From Anaerolineales bacterium (GTDB taxonomy: Bacteria; Chloroflexota; Anaerolineae; Anaerolineales; Villigracilaceae): a stretch of 64,000 nt of DNA. The translations under genes were made by a program, and so were the position numbers. The stretch covers positions 1 through 64,000 of the forward strand of contig JAUXUL010000005.1 of assembly GCA_030680795.1 (NCBI GenBank). The letters are read 5' to 3'. The notes beneath the pieces are model-generated. The model worked only from the letters and a program-made list of their open reading frames with translations, did not search any database and was not told the origin of the DNA. Shown in pieces: positions 1 through 8,176 of this stretch (within the stretch, counting starts at the first letter, position 1; every line of letters starts with the position of its first letter).

Positions 1-150
1 CGTTACATCTTCATCCACGATGGCTTCACCGCAACTTGGACAAATTTGCGCAGGTATATTTTTAATCAACAATCGAAACTCTTCGCGTTCAAAAGTAATG
101 GATGCAAGACCGTCAACGATTTCAGCTTGTCTACAGATTAAGCATTTCAT
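1..150 (-). CDS. YgiT-type zinc-finger protein, C-terminus beyond window
   Basis: The minus strand encodes a start at 150 followed by MKCLICRQAEIVDG and, later, ICPSCGE, so two CxxC pairs form a zinc-ribbon typical of YgiT/MqsA-N antitoxins. The 50 visible codons run off the left edge, so the C-terminal part is not seen. The gene lies downstream of a DUF4258 gene on the same strand, the usual toxin-then-antitoxin order for this pairing. The role as antitoxin and autorepressor is inferred from family knowledge; only the zinc ribbon is visible. Confidence 0.8.
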   Translation of the reverse strand, partial: MKCLICRQAEIVDGLASITFEREEFRLLIKNIPAQICPSCGEAIVDEDVT

Positions 151-163
151 AAGAAAAACCGAT

Positions 164-251
164 TAAACACGAAGTATACAAGAGCACAAGGGGGTTTTTG
201 CTTTCCCTTGGTGAACTTCGTGCCCTAAGCCCCGTTTTCGGGGTCGTGTTT
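164..251. repeat. Long imperfect inverted repeat between toxin and antitoxin
   Basis: The outer arms AAACACGA (164-171) and TCGTGTTT (244-251) enclose further pairing of CACAAGGG with CCCTTGGTG and a small CCCCG-TTTT-CGGGG hairpin at 230-243. Related CACGAAG/CACAAAG-type palindromes occur at 58962-59047, and CACAGAG-type ones at 21704 and 31982. It sits in the 114 nt between the DUF4258 and YgiT genes and could act as an intercistronic terminator or attenuator. Confidence 0.7.
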
Positions 252-264
252 ATGCTCTTTGTCT

Positions 265-549
265 TCACTTCCGACTCCGAAAATCTTTTTTCCATTTATT
301 GGCATCGGGAAGATAAACAGTAACCACTGTGATCTCATGTGCTTCTGGATTTTCCGAAGTGACCACATGGAACGGACGTTTGCCTTGAAAGCCCATGATC
401 AGTCGGCTCGGCTCGGGCATTTCGGCGGAGTAATCTTCGATCATATCTTCTGCCTCCAAGGCACGGCGCACTTTGCTTGCGGATATTTCGCGTTCAAACA
501 TACGCTGAATCGCATGGACGCGGTAAAGAATTTTGATCATGGGTTTCAT
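265..549 (-). CDS. DUF4258 domain protein (putative toxin)
   Basis: From the Met at 549 the product is about 94 residues and begins MKPMIKILYRVHAIQRMFER, the H-A-x-x-R-M-x-x-R core of DUF4258. It ends with ITVVTVYLPDANKWKKDF, a typical DUF4258 C-terminus. The longer open frame upstream to 675 is not similar to the family and overlaps repeat DNA, so it is rejected; Met at 540 is an alternative start. DUF4258 proteins are often encoded just before YgiT zinc-finger genes in putative type II toxin-antitoxin modules, as here. RNase-like toxicity is inferred from context, not visible in the sequence. Confidence 0.8.
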   Translation of the reverse strand: MKPMIKILYRVHAIQRMFEREISASKVRRALEAEDMIEDYSAEMPEPSRLIMGFQGKRPFHVVTSENPEAHEITVVTVYLPDANKWKKDFRSRK

Positions 550-592
550 TATACATTGGGAGCTGCCTCCCTCCGCCCGCTTCGCGGAGCAC

Positions 593-667
593 CTCCCCGG
601 TTTCACTTTCGAACCATATTTCGCCGTCATGCAAGTTAATGATATGCCCGACTTCTGACCGATACTC
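593..667 (-). pseudogene. Possible histidine-kinase ATPase domain remnant
   Basis: A short minus-strand reading frame contains IINLHDGEIWFESETGE, resembling the G2 box of sensor histidine kinases (HGGxIWVESExGxGS). It is cut off by GC-rich repeat DNA with CTCCGCGAAGCGG. No other kinase domain is nearby. The similarity is short, so this is only a likely gene fossil. Confidence 0.3.
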
Positions 668-856
668 CCGTGCATTATAATGAAAGCGGAGGCAGATATG
701 GCAATGAGCTGTTGAAACGCGACGAACCATTTACCGCGTAAAACATGACCTTTTGGATGAGTATTTGTATCAACAACTCAAGTTTCCTACCGGTTAAATG
801 CTTCTTAAGTAAGAGCCAATCAAGTTTTATTTTAGAATGACTGCAAGAGATGGAAA

Positions 857-1140
857 ATGTATTCTGAGCAAGCCAAATCAACAAAATCCATGCGCTCATC
901 AATCATAAAAAAGATAACATCCCTTGCCTTTGATACGGGATTAATTAGGGCCGGGCGTCAGCTCTGGTCAAAATCCCTGACGGTACTTAATTATCACCGA
1001 ATTGATGATCCGCATCAAGCAGGCTTCGACTCGTTTTTGCCCACGGTCAGCGCGCATCCAGATGAATTTAACCGACAGATGGACTACCTTGCCCGTTGGT
1101 TTAATGTAATTTCTTTACGCGCTGTGGTCAATTGGTTTCG
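857..1140 (+). pseudogene. Truncated polysaccharide deacetylase paralogue
   Basis: The first ~93 codons closely match the N-terminal part of the intact deacetylase at 8177: both have SIIKK/SIIIK, SLAFD, AGRQLWSKSLTVLNYHRIDD and DYLARWFNVISL. Nucleotide similarity also extends to the start codon context. Homology stops near 1138, before the catalytic TFDDGY motif, and the reading frame then runs through a tRNA 3' fragment to a stop at 1189. The product would lack the whole catalytic barrel, so it is a relic of duplication or recombination with the intact copy 7 kb away. Confidence 0.85.
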
Positions 1141-1177
1141 GATCAGTGGGTTCCGGGTTCGACTCCTGGATGGGGCA
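1139..1177 (+). pseudogene. tRNA 3'-end fragment (T-arm and acceptor strand)
   Basis: CCGGG (1153-1157), TTCGACT loop (1158-1164) and CCTGG (1165-1169) make a five-pair T-arm, followed by ATGGGGC and discriminator A, then a T-run resembling a terminator. No matching 5' half GCCCCAT lies just upstream; instead the truncated deacetylase abuts it. Such displaced tRNA 3' ends are what integration at tRNA attachment sites or imprecise excision leaves behind. The isotype cannot be assigned without the anticodon. Confidence 0.6.
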
Positions 1178-1189
1178 CTTTTTTTATAA

Positions 1190-1425
1190 AATTTGGATGA
1201 AGAGTCACTCACCTTCCACCGACTCCTACCAGCCCGCTTGGAATAAATTTAAATTGATACATGTTCGGCGCACCTCGCCAGGGGAGTACTCGCTACTCGT
1301 CATTGAGGGCGTTGGAGAGATCGAAAATTGCTGACCAGTTCCAAAGTCCGAAATGGAGCGATTAGTGGATGTGGGTTATTCAATTTTGTGGAACGCTCCC
1401 GTAGAAAAAATCAAATCATTAAAAT
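1190..1425. other. Intergenic debris, no supported gene
   Basis: No complete gene is visible. A 24-codon plus-strand tail at 1353-1427 reads MERLVDVGYSILWNAP before a stop and looks protein-like. It may be the C-terminal end of a lost gene. It has no convincing ribosome-binding site and I do not recognise it. Confidence 0.4.
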
Positions 1426-1460
1426 AAAGCAGGAACACTGTTGTTAAGTGTCCCTGCTTT
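1426..1460 (-). terminator. Intrinsic terminator of the BcsB-like gene
   Basis: AAAGCAGGAACAC (1426-1438) pairs with GTGTCCCTGCTTT (1448-1460), 13 pairs with one wobble and a 9-nt loop. On the minus strand it is followed by a T-rich tract and lies 38 nt past the stop codon at 1499. Confidence 0.85.
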
Positions 1461-1498
1461 AAATGCTACTTGATTACTGAATACGCACTTCTTTATTT

Positions 1499-3805
1499 CT
1501 AATCGTCATCTGAACTAAAAACCTTCGCCCGCTTATCACGCTTATCTGGAACTTTAATGCGGTTTGAGCGATTCTTGGCAATTGCCGCCACTCCAACAAA
1601 CACCAAGATTCCAAGAATACCCAGAAATGAGATAAGGATAACTGGCAACAGCCATACGGGGGGGGGATTTGCAGGGATTCCGCCAGATAGATCAGAAACT
1701 GGGTTGATATTAACCGGTACGGAACCAGGCACAATATCATCAACAATAGAAAACGGTGATGCAGCATTACCGGTAGCGATCTGTGTTCCGTTGGTTACGG
1801 CAAACACGCCGGCTAGCTGGCTTTGTAAATCAGGCTGCAACAAACCATTTCCAGCAAGAGACACGCCGTTGTAATCGTTACCGGAAACAACAAGAATGGA
1901 GTTCTCTGCATTGAATGGAGAAGGCATTAATTCAAGGTAGCCAACGCTCACGCCAGCCGGAATTCGATAAATGACCTGCATTTGACGCTCATTGGCAGTA
2001 TTGTTTGACATATCAAAAGGCGCAGGCAGCGTATCATTCAATTCAACAAGAATTGGCACCTCGCTTGCAAGCCCAATGATGATCATAGAATTATTAGCAC
2101 GGATATCCTGCGGCACATCGTCAGCATAAATTGCCTGTAAATTTGCTATTATAGGATTAAATTGTTCTCCCAAATTATATGCAAGTTTTCCTGCGATATT
2201 CCAACTGGCGATATCGGATTTTGGAAGAATAAAGGCAATGTCCCCGAGGTCACTGTGAGTCACAAATGTTTCAGGAAAAAACTTCAAGTCTTTTAACGAC
2301 GGTTTTGAAAGACCTGCTCCTGTATCTACTGGTAGGTGAAAAACTGATTGATTAGAAACAGTAAACCAGGGGTCAGGAAATCCTGAAGTATCACAAGAAG
2401 GCGCTATGATCATACTCGCTTTGAATTCCAAGCGATTTTCTCCAAATCGAAAAACACCCGGGGGAATTTTGACGCGTAAATTTGTAACTTGTTCCGATTC
2501 TTTGCTAAATGGTGCACTGGCGATGATCTGACCATTTAGATTAATAGAGAAAGACGAGATCCCATAATCTAATAATCCCGAATGGTAATAAATCAGATCA
2601 ATATAACCTTCTTTCGATAAAACCTGCTCTTTACTCACATAAAATATGTATTCCTGGGTTTTCACGCCAATTCCAGTTAAGGTCTCTGTAACGTATCCGA
2701 TGTTCTCAAAAGTAAAGTCTTCGACAACAGGGAGCGTCTCAGAAAGTATTTGTACTTTGGAAACAAATGCGAGCGTGGGATTTTCGTAAATAAAGACCCG
2801 TCCAGAGCTGACCGCTTTACCCGCTTTAACAACAGCCTCACCTGAATTTCCGCTAACCAGCATAAGCACTTTATTCGGATTCCAAGGCGAAAGAGTTAAT
2901 TGGATAACGCCATCTTCCTCCGACACGGGCGGCATATTTACAAATTTACCGTTCGCAATGGGCATTTGAAAATTAGCATTAGACAGGCTATCGAGTTGAT
3001 CCGGGGTTCCGATAAATATCATATGATACAAGCTTGGATCCAGGCCGGCCAATTGGCTGAGGTTAATTAATTCCATGTTATAAGATGTGTTAATTACTGA
3101 GCCAAAACCGGCCATAACGTTTAATGCCGCCTGTATTTCTAAGGCGCTCGGAGAATCAGGGACGATGACTAAAGTACTGTCAGGGATAAATGAATTTTCA
3201 AGATAAAAAGGAGCCGGCAAGTTGGATAGATTTAACACCGGGCTTGATTCTTCAAAAACCAGGTCGAAAAAGGAGGTGGGTTTAATACTAACCGTGGCAT
3301 TGATATCGTAGTCACAGCTAAAGCGGGCATCCAGTAAAATTGTTAATTGATGCCGGCCATCTCCCCGAATGGGAGTTAAGGCATTAGCAGGAATACCCAA
3401 ACGGATGGTATTGCTTCCAATCTTATCAAGAGGAGCACTGCCAATAATCTGATTATTAAAAGTGACAAGCAAACTCCCGCCATACGGATTCTTCACGTCA
3501 ACAATCTTATCTAGATCTGCGCCACTAAAAATAACATCGTAATGCAATTCAATTTCACCGCCAGGAATTAACTTCCAAGTAAGCGGTGTACTGAAAAGAA
3601 CGCTGGTCACGTCAATAGGGCTGATTAATGTCTTTCCACTGAACCCCACTTCACTAAATGGGACAGATGCCATGTTGCCATTAATCTGAATCGCCTCAGC
3701 CTGTTGAGGCTGGGCAGTCATATCAGGCGCTTGTGCCGCTACTTGAAATGGACTTATCAGCAAGATATTGAGTATTCCGAACATGAGGAATAACTTTTTT
3801 TTCAT
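1499..3805 (-). CDS. BcsB-like cellulose synthase regulatory protein
   Basis: The product is 768 residues from the ATG at 3805, chosen because GGAG lies 8 nt upstream; a longer frame starts at 3829 without a site. Residues 1-26 form a signal peptide ending AQA. The body has the duplicated jelly-roll plus ferredoxin-like arrangement of BcsB (for example SVPFSEVGFSG, GDGRHQLTILLDARFSCDYD, and the second-copy NRLEFKASMIIAPSCD). Residues ~717-743 form one C-terminal membrane helix followed by a basic tail. BcsB normally guides the nascent glucan chain from the BcsA synthase on the outer face of the membrane. No PilZ-bearing BcsA is present, so the partner is probably the GT2 protein at 5479. It is followed by a strong terminator. 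Confidence 0.85.
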   Translation of the reverse strand: MKKKLFLMFGILNILLISPFQVAAQAPDMTAQPQQAEAIQINGNMASVPFSEVGFSGKTLISPIDVTSVLFSTPLTWKLIPGGEIELHYDVIFSGADLDKIVDVKNPYGGSLLVTFNNQIIGSAPLDKIGSNTIRLGIPANALTPIRGDGRHQLTILLDARFSCDYDINATVSIKPTSFFDLVFEESSPVLNLSNLPAPFYLENSFIPDSTLVIVPDSPSALEIQAALNVMAGFGSVINTSYNMELINLSQLAGLDPSLYHMIFIGTPDQLDSLSNANFQMPIANGKFVNMPPVSEEDGVIQLTLSPWNPNKVLMLVSGNSGEAVVKAGKAVSSGRVFIYENPTLAFVSKVQILSETLPVVEDFTFENIGYVTETLTGIGVKTQEYIFYVSKEQVLSKEGYIDLIYYHSGLLDYGISSFSINLNGQIIASAPFSKESEQVTNLRVKIPPGVFRFGENRLEFKASMIIAPSCDTSGFPDPWFTVSNQSVFHLPVDTGAGLSKPSLKDLKFFPETFVTHSDLGDIAFILPKSDIASWNIAGKLAYNLGEQFNPIIANLQAIYADDVPQDIRANNSMIIIGLASEVPILVELNDTLPAPFDMSNNTANERQMQVIYRIPAGVSVGYLELMPSPFNAENSILVVSGNDYNGVSLAGNGLLQPDLQSQLAGVFAVTNGTQIATGNAASPFSIVDDIVPGSVPVNINPVSDLSGGIPANPPPVWLLPVILISFLGILGILVFVGVAAIAKNRSNRIKVPDKRDKRAKVFSSDDD

Positions 3806-3972
3806 ATATAATCTCCATTTACTAAACATGCCTTACTAGATGACATTATTTGTTTTAACCGCGGAACTCTGAAACCTATTTGATTCATCCTGAATTCCGC
3901 AATAAATTCTTTACACCATAATAGTTTGATCAGTTTCGACACAAACTACAATCTTTAACCCAAATCCCGCGT

Positions 3973-5088
3973 CTAACCAAATGGCTGCACTTTATACTTG
4001 ACTACTTTCTTATCAGACTCCATGGAGCTCTCAAGTGCCCTTTCAGCCTGCCTAACCAAAACATTTATTGATTCTCCACCCTGGCGGTCTGCAATGCCAA
4101 TTCTGGGATCAAGAACAATATCAGCCCCTTGATCAGCTCCTTCGAGAGAGATAGGTTGATTTAATTCCATTCGAATTCGTTCTAACTTATTCGTCGCAGC
4201 AAGTGCTTTAGTAGAAGGCAAAAGAATACTGAACTCCACCTGGGACCATCTGCCGACAATATCATTGCCTCGAAATTGATATTTCAGCGTTTCTGTAACC
4301 TTACGTAATATTTGGTTGATAAAGGCCTGTGGAAGAGAATCGTAAATTTCCTGAAGCCCCATAAGGTGTATCACACCAAGTGTCAGTACGGTTTCCGGGT
4401 GGTTGACAATTTCCTGACGCAAGCGTCGTTCAAAATAAACACGCTTAAAAGCCTGGGACTCGGCATCAACCATATTACGTTGACTTAATTTATCCAATGT
4501 GTCTGATAATTGGTCCCTGAAAATAGCCAACCCCACACCTAAGATCAAGCCCCCTATGAATGCAAGTCCGGCACTTTGAGAGGGCCGGGGCTGGTAGGGA
4601 TCGTTTGGAATTAACGCCTTGTCGAGGAAATCAATATTATAGATAATGTACAAATTTTTAACTAAATCAATTGCATTTTGACCTATATTATTTGCCAAAA
4701 GAGCCGCAACTTCAGGGTTGGGTCCTTTCACGCTTAAGCGGATGATATTCGTATCGGGCAAAACCACCACAGATGTTATATATCCGTCAAAATCACCTGG
4801 GTTTTGACGTAACAACTCCTTTGTTCTATTGACAACCTCATGGCTGTTGAGAACCTCAGCATACGTGGAAATAATTGAACGTTTATCAAGGGCTTCAATA
4901 CTATTTACCATATCCCTGTTGTCCGTGTTTTGCAGGTTAGGACTGACAATAAATCGAGCTACGGCTTCATACATGGGTGTGGCAATATAATATGAATATA
5001 TGAGGGAGATGTTGACAGCCACCAAGGTTGTTGCCAAAACCAACCACCATCCGCGCTGGATAATTCTGAGATAATATCGGATTTCCAT
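3973..5088 (-). CDS. Wzz-type chain-length protein fused to degenerate GGDEF domain
   Basis: Residues 1-160 match the Wzz/polysaccharide co-polymerase fold: membrane helix ~14-33, periplasmic domain with YEAVARFIVSP, a proline-rich segment PYQPRPSQS and a second helix ~173-190. Instead of a tyrosine kinase, the cytoplasmic C-terminus (~200-371) resembles a GGDEF domain. Its catalytic signature is SQVEF (282-286), so it should not make c-di-GMP. RGND (273-276) sits exactly five residues before it, the position and form of the RxxD inhibitory site that binds c-di-GMP. The likely role is polymer length or export control gated by c-di-GMP. Wzz and GGDEF assignments come from motifs; binding is inferred. 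It precedes the BcsB-like gene on the same strand by 167 nt. Confidence 0.85.
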   Translation of the reverse strand: MEIRYYLRIIQRGWWLVLATTLVAVNISLIYSYYIATPMYEAVARFIVSPNLQNTDNRDMVNSIEALDKRSIISTYAEVLNSHEVVNRTKELLRQNPGDFDGYITSVVVLPDTNIIRLSVKGPNPEVAALLANNIGQNAIDLVKNLYIIYNIDFLDKALIPNDPYQPRPSQSAGLAFIGGLILGVGLAIFRDQLSDTLDKLSQRNMVDAESQAFKRVYFERRLRQEIVNHPETVLTLGVIHLMGLQEIYDSLPQAFINQILRKVTETLKYQFRGNDIVGRWSQVEFSILLPSTKALAATNKLERIRMELNQPISLEGADQGADIVLDPRIGIADRQGGESINVLVRQAERALESSMESDKKVVKYKVQPFG

Positions 5089-5172
5089 AACAAATTCTCC
5101 AAACTAATTATTTAATGTTACAATTTATGCAGTATTGATTTACTACAGATTTTATCATTGAAAATTAATTAT

Positions 5173-5453
5173 TCACCTTACGCGCTTAATGTATCAGATA
5201 AATAGCCTTTTGGCCTAAGTTTTCACGTTTTACCTAGATATGGCGGTTAAAATATGCGCTCTTTACGGGTGCGGGATAGTTGACTTAAATATTATAACAT
5301 TCATTATGAATGTGCAAGTGGCATAATTGACCATTTTCATCAGGTTTTCCTAAAGTGGAATAAACTATAAACTCATATTACGCACTATCCCGCAGGTTCT
5401 TAAATTCTACCGTATTTGCAATTAAATCTTATTGGATGCTCTACGTAAGGTGA
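5173..5453. repeat. Element bounded by TCACCTTACG inverted ends (copy A)
   Basis: The left end is TCACCTTACGCG at 5173 and the right end CTACGTAAGGTGA finishes at 5453. The right end lies 26 nt before the start codon of the GT2 gene. Similar paired ends occur at 8007-8150 and 45395-45500, each also ending about 25 nt before a start codon. No gene lies inside; the whole 390-nt space between the divergent Wzz and GT2 genes otherwise holds only AT-rich presumed promoter DNA. Confidence 0.7.
5269..5394. repeat. Nested inverted-repeat element, TGCGGGATAGT ends
   Basis: TGCGGGATAGT at ~5270 is repeated inverted as ACTATCCCGCA at ~5384, enclosing ~100 nt of AT-rich DNA. The same 5' end, GGTGCGGGATAGTT, occurs alone at 25802, upstream of the NYN-domain gene. 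The structure is MITE-like with no coding capacity. It is nested inside the larger 5173-5453 element. Confidence 0.6.
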
Positions 5454-5478
5454 GTTAATAAATTAAAGTGAAATTTTT

Positions 5479-6690
5479 ATGGGTAACGCATCTATATCAT
5501 CAACGCTAATCGCTTTGCTATTTTGGCTAGCTTTAGGGGTTATTTCATACACATATTTTGGTTACCCACTATTGATTTGGATAATCTCAAGACTTCGTCC
5601 AAAATCGGAAAGTTATGAACGTCATACACCTTATATTACCTTGCTTATCGCTGCGTATAATGAAGAAGTGATAATTGAAGATAAACTAATAAACAGTCTA
5701 TCGATTGACTACCCAAAAGAAAAGCTTCAAATCCTTATAGTTACTGATGGATCAACCGATCAAACTCCTGATATAGTGAATAAATTCGCCAATTTAGGAA
5801 TAGAAAAGCTACATCAACCAGAACGGCGAGGTAAAATGGCGGCAATAAACCGGGCTATGGCGCATGCACGCGGTGAAATTATTGTTTTTTCGGATGCGAA
5901 TAACTATTACCAACCTGATACACTCAAAAAATTAATTGCCCCTTTTAGTAATCTTGAGGTTGGGGCTGTAAGCGGTGCAAAAGTGATAGGTCGCGGGGAT
6001 GGAGCCCTAGGGGCATCTGAGGGACTTTACTGGAAGTATGAGTCTTTCATAAAACAGCAGGAGAGTCGGTTGGGTAGTTGCACAAGCGTGTCCGGTGAAA
6101 TATTGGCAATAAGAAAAAATACATACAACACGCCTCCAGATAACATCATCAACGATGATTTTTATATAGCAATGCAAGTCATCCGTCAGGGACATCGCCT
6201 AGCCTACGTACCTGATGCAAAATCCAGTGAACGCGTGTCTTTAACTGCCAAAGATGAGATAATACGCAGGACACGAATTAATGCCGGAAGATATCAGGCG
6301 ATTGCCCTGGCAGGGCAACTGCTACCGTTTAATCATCCCGTACTAGTGTGGCAAATAATTTCCCATAAATTTCTTAGACCGCTGGTACCTTTTTTTATGA
6401 TAGTGCTGGCTATATCAAATTTGACGGCAGTTATATATCCTCCAAGGGCAGGCGGGGCTATTAATCTTCAACCTCCTTTTGGTGTTTTTATGCTCTGCTT
6501 ACAGATGCTATTCTATATGTTAGCCTGGTTCGGAGCCCGGCCCTCAAAACAGGAAAATCAAAGTAGGCTTATTCGATTATTATACCTGCCAACATTTTTG
6601 ACAAATAGCAATATTGCTGCTCTAAATGGGTTTTTTCAGTATTTACGCGGACAACAATCTCATATTTGGGAACGCATCCAAAGAAGATGA
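5479..6690 (+). CDS. Membrane glycosyltransferase family 2, polysaccharide synthase-like
   Basis: This 403-residue protein has an N-terminal membrane helix (~8-37), a GT-A domain and two or three C-terminal helices (~300-375), the layout of processive beta-glycan synthases such as PgaC and hyaluronan synthase. Visible motifs are AAYNEE, VTDGSTDQT, VFSDANNYY for nucleotide-sugar/metal binding, an acceptor-site INDDFYIAMQVI, and RRTRINAGRYQA in the place of the QxxRW region. No PilZ domain is present. It is divergent from the Wzz/BcsB-like pair and is followed 3 nt later by a GT4 gene. It likely polymerises or elongates the exopolysaccharide with the BcsB-like protein; the sugar is not predictable. 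Confidence 0.88.
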   Translation: MGNASISSTLIALLFWLALGVISYTYFGYPLLIWIISRLRPKSESYERHTPYITLLIAAYNEEVIIEDKLINSLSIDYPKEKLQILIVTDGSTDQTPDIVNKFANLGIEKLHQPERRGKMAAINRAMAHARGEIIVFSDANNYYQPDTLKKLIAPFSNLEVGAVSGAKVIGRGDGALGASEGLYWKYESFIKQQESRLGSCTSVSGEILAIRKNTYNTPPDNIINDDFYIAMQVIRQGHRLAYVPDAKSSERVSLTAKDEIIRRTRINAGRYQAIALAGQLLPFNHPVLVWQIISHKFLRPLVPFFMIVLAISNLTAVIYPPRAGGAINLQPPFGVFMLCLQMLFYMLAWFGARPSKQENQSRLIRLLYLPTFLTNSNIAALNGFFQYLRGQQSHIWERIQRR

Positions 6691-6693
6691 TCT

Positions 6694-7872
6694 GTGCAAA
6701 TCAAGCAATTCTATCTAAACATGAATGATATTTCAAATTTCCTTCCCAAAGTATTAATCGTAGACTTATCAATGGATTACGGCGGCTCGAGTTCGCGCGT
6801 TCTTTCACTCATGACCAAAGCCCCTCCTGGAAAGATCGCTCTAGCCGGATTAAGATCCAGTGCCATCACTCAGCAAGCCAAGCAACTTAATTTGCCTGTC
6901 CATATCCTGGGACAGCACAAAGTTGATCCGCACATCCTTTCACATCTAATGCATTTGATCCGCACGCAAGGCTACCTAATTCTAGACACCCAGAATATCC
7001 AATCCAAGTTTTGGGCAAGTATTGCAGCAAAATTAACAAACACAACTTTGGTCTCAACAATTAACAGTTGGTACGCAAACGAACATGGACATAGCTCCAT
7101 CAAAGGAAAAATTTATACGGCATTGGAGCTTTCGACAAATTGGGGATTAAGCCTGTATATAACAGTATCGGAAAAAGACCGGCAGGCTCTACTCCGATCA
7201 AAAATCACCGAAGATGCCATCGAATTGATCCATAACGCAGTCGAAGTTGATCCTGCAAAAATTTTAGGTAGCCCTGATTGGCTATGTAATAAATTCGATC
7301 TACCCTTTCAATCGTTAGTCTGCGTGGCAGTCGGCCGCCTTGTGCAAGTAAAAGGATACGACATTTTAATTGATGCCGCTCAGCGTATCGTTTCTAAGGT
7401 ATCTGAATTTATATGTATTATCGTTGGAGAAGGCGAGTGCAAAGAAGCATTAAGACGCCAGATCCAAAGAGCAGGGTTAGAAAATCAAATACGATTAGTT
7501 GGTTTTCAAAACCGGGAAACTGTACTATCCATATTAAAATCAAGCGATATATTTGTGATGCCATCCAGATATGAGGGCACACCCATCGCACTTTTGGAAG
7601 CCGCTGCTTTGGGATGTCCAATTTTAGCCTCATCCTGCGGCGGTATCCCCGAATTGGTAACTAATGATGTGCACGCGCTTTTAGTCCAACCTAATGATTC
7701 GATCGCCCTTGCAGAAGGTTTGTTGAGACTTAGCACAGATCGGAAATATGCCCACTCCCTAGGCCAAAATGCGCAGCAAAAAGTGCAAAAAGATTTCAAC
7801 ATCCATGCTCAGGTTCGAAATACCTGGAACGCATACCAAAAGGCGCGGAGTAGACACAATAAACAAGCATAA
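6694..7872 (+). CDS. Glycosyltransferase family 4 (GT-B)
   Basis: A GT-B glycosyltransferase of about 392 residues if the GTG at 6694 is used; ATG at 6721 (MNDISNFLPKVL) is an equally plausible start. The C-terminal nucleotide-sugar half has VGRLVQVKGYDILIDA, VGEGECKEALRR and the EX7E motif EGTPIALLEAAALGCPI followed by SCGGIPELV, as in Glycos_transf_1. It is translationally close (3 nt) to the upstream GT2 gene, so both probably act on the same cell-surface polymer. The sugar donor is unknown. Confidence 0.9.
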   Translation: MQIKQFYLNMNDISNFLPKVLIVDLSMDYGGSSSRVLSLMTKAPPGKIALAGLRSSAITQQAKQLNLPVHILGQHKVDPHILSHLMHLIRTQGYLILDTQNIQSKFWASIAAKLTNTTLVSTINSWYANEHGHSSIKGKIYTALELSTNWGLSLYITVSEKDRQALLRSKITEDAIELIHNAVEVDPAKILGSPDWLCNKFDLPFQSLVCVAVGRLVQVKGYDILIDAAQRIVSKVSEFICIIVGEGECKEALRRQIQRAGLENQIRLVGFQNRETVLSILKSSDIFVMPSRYEGTPIALLEAAALGCPILASSCGGIPELVTNDVHALLVQPNDSIALAEGLLRLSTDRKYAHSLGQNAQQKVQKDFNIHAQVRNTWNAYQKARSRHNKQA

Positions 7873-8006
7873 CTGGATTATACTCTTTTCTTAATGCCTC
7901 ACCTGACGCAGTTTGCTCAAAGGTGAATGAGCCTGCCGTTTTTTCGAGCAGCTTCGCAAGCCCCGCGTGGAAGCATGACACATAGCAAGGTCTCTTTTAT
8001 TATAAG

Positions 8007-8150
8007 TTACCTTACGCACTTTTTCACGTTTTCGGACAGGTCGCCCTCCCGAAAGAGCATCGGGACGATGTGAGCAACAGCGAAGGATCTCTACGAATAT
8101 CTCAGAGACCCTTCGCTCCGCTCAGGGAATCACGGTGGTGCGTAAGGTGA
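8007..8150. repeat. Element bounded by CCTTACGCAC inverted ends (copy B)
   Basis: The left end TTACCTTACGCAC (8007-8019) is matched by GTGCGTAAGGTGA (8138-8150). The interior holds another palindrome pair, including CTTCGCTCCGCTCAGGGAAT. The right end lies 27 nt upstream of the deacetylase start. The 304-nt gap 7873-8176 contains nothing else I can recognise. Confidence 0.7.
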
Positions 8151-8176
8151 GATAATAATAAACACAGGATAGTTAA

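Noticed and set aside
164-251. Possible CRISPR-like or riboswitch structure
   Set aside because: Only a single hairpin with scattered relatives; no regular repeat-spacer array and no ligand-binding consensus recognised.
259-639. 126-codon plus-strand frame
   Set aside because: Antisense shadow of the DUF4258 gene with no recognisable domain.
550-675. N-terminal extension of the DUF4258 gene
   Set aside because: It overlaps repeat DNA and a kinase-like remnant in another frame and shows no DUF4258 similarity.
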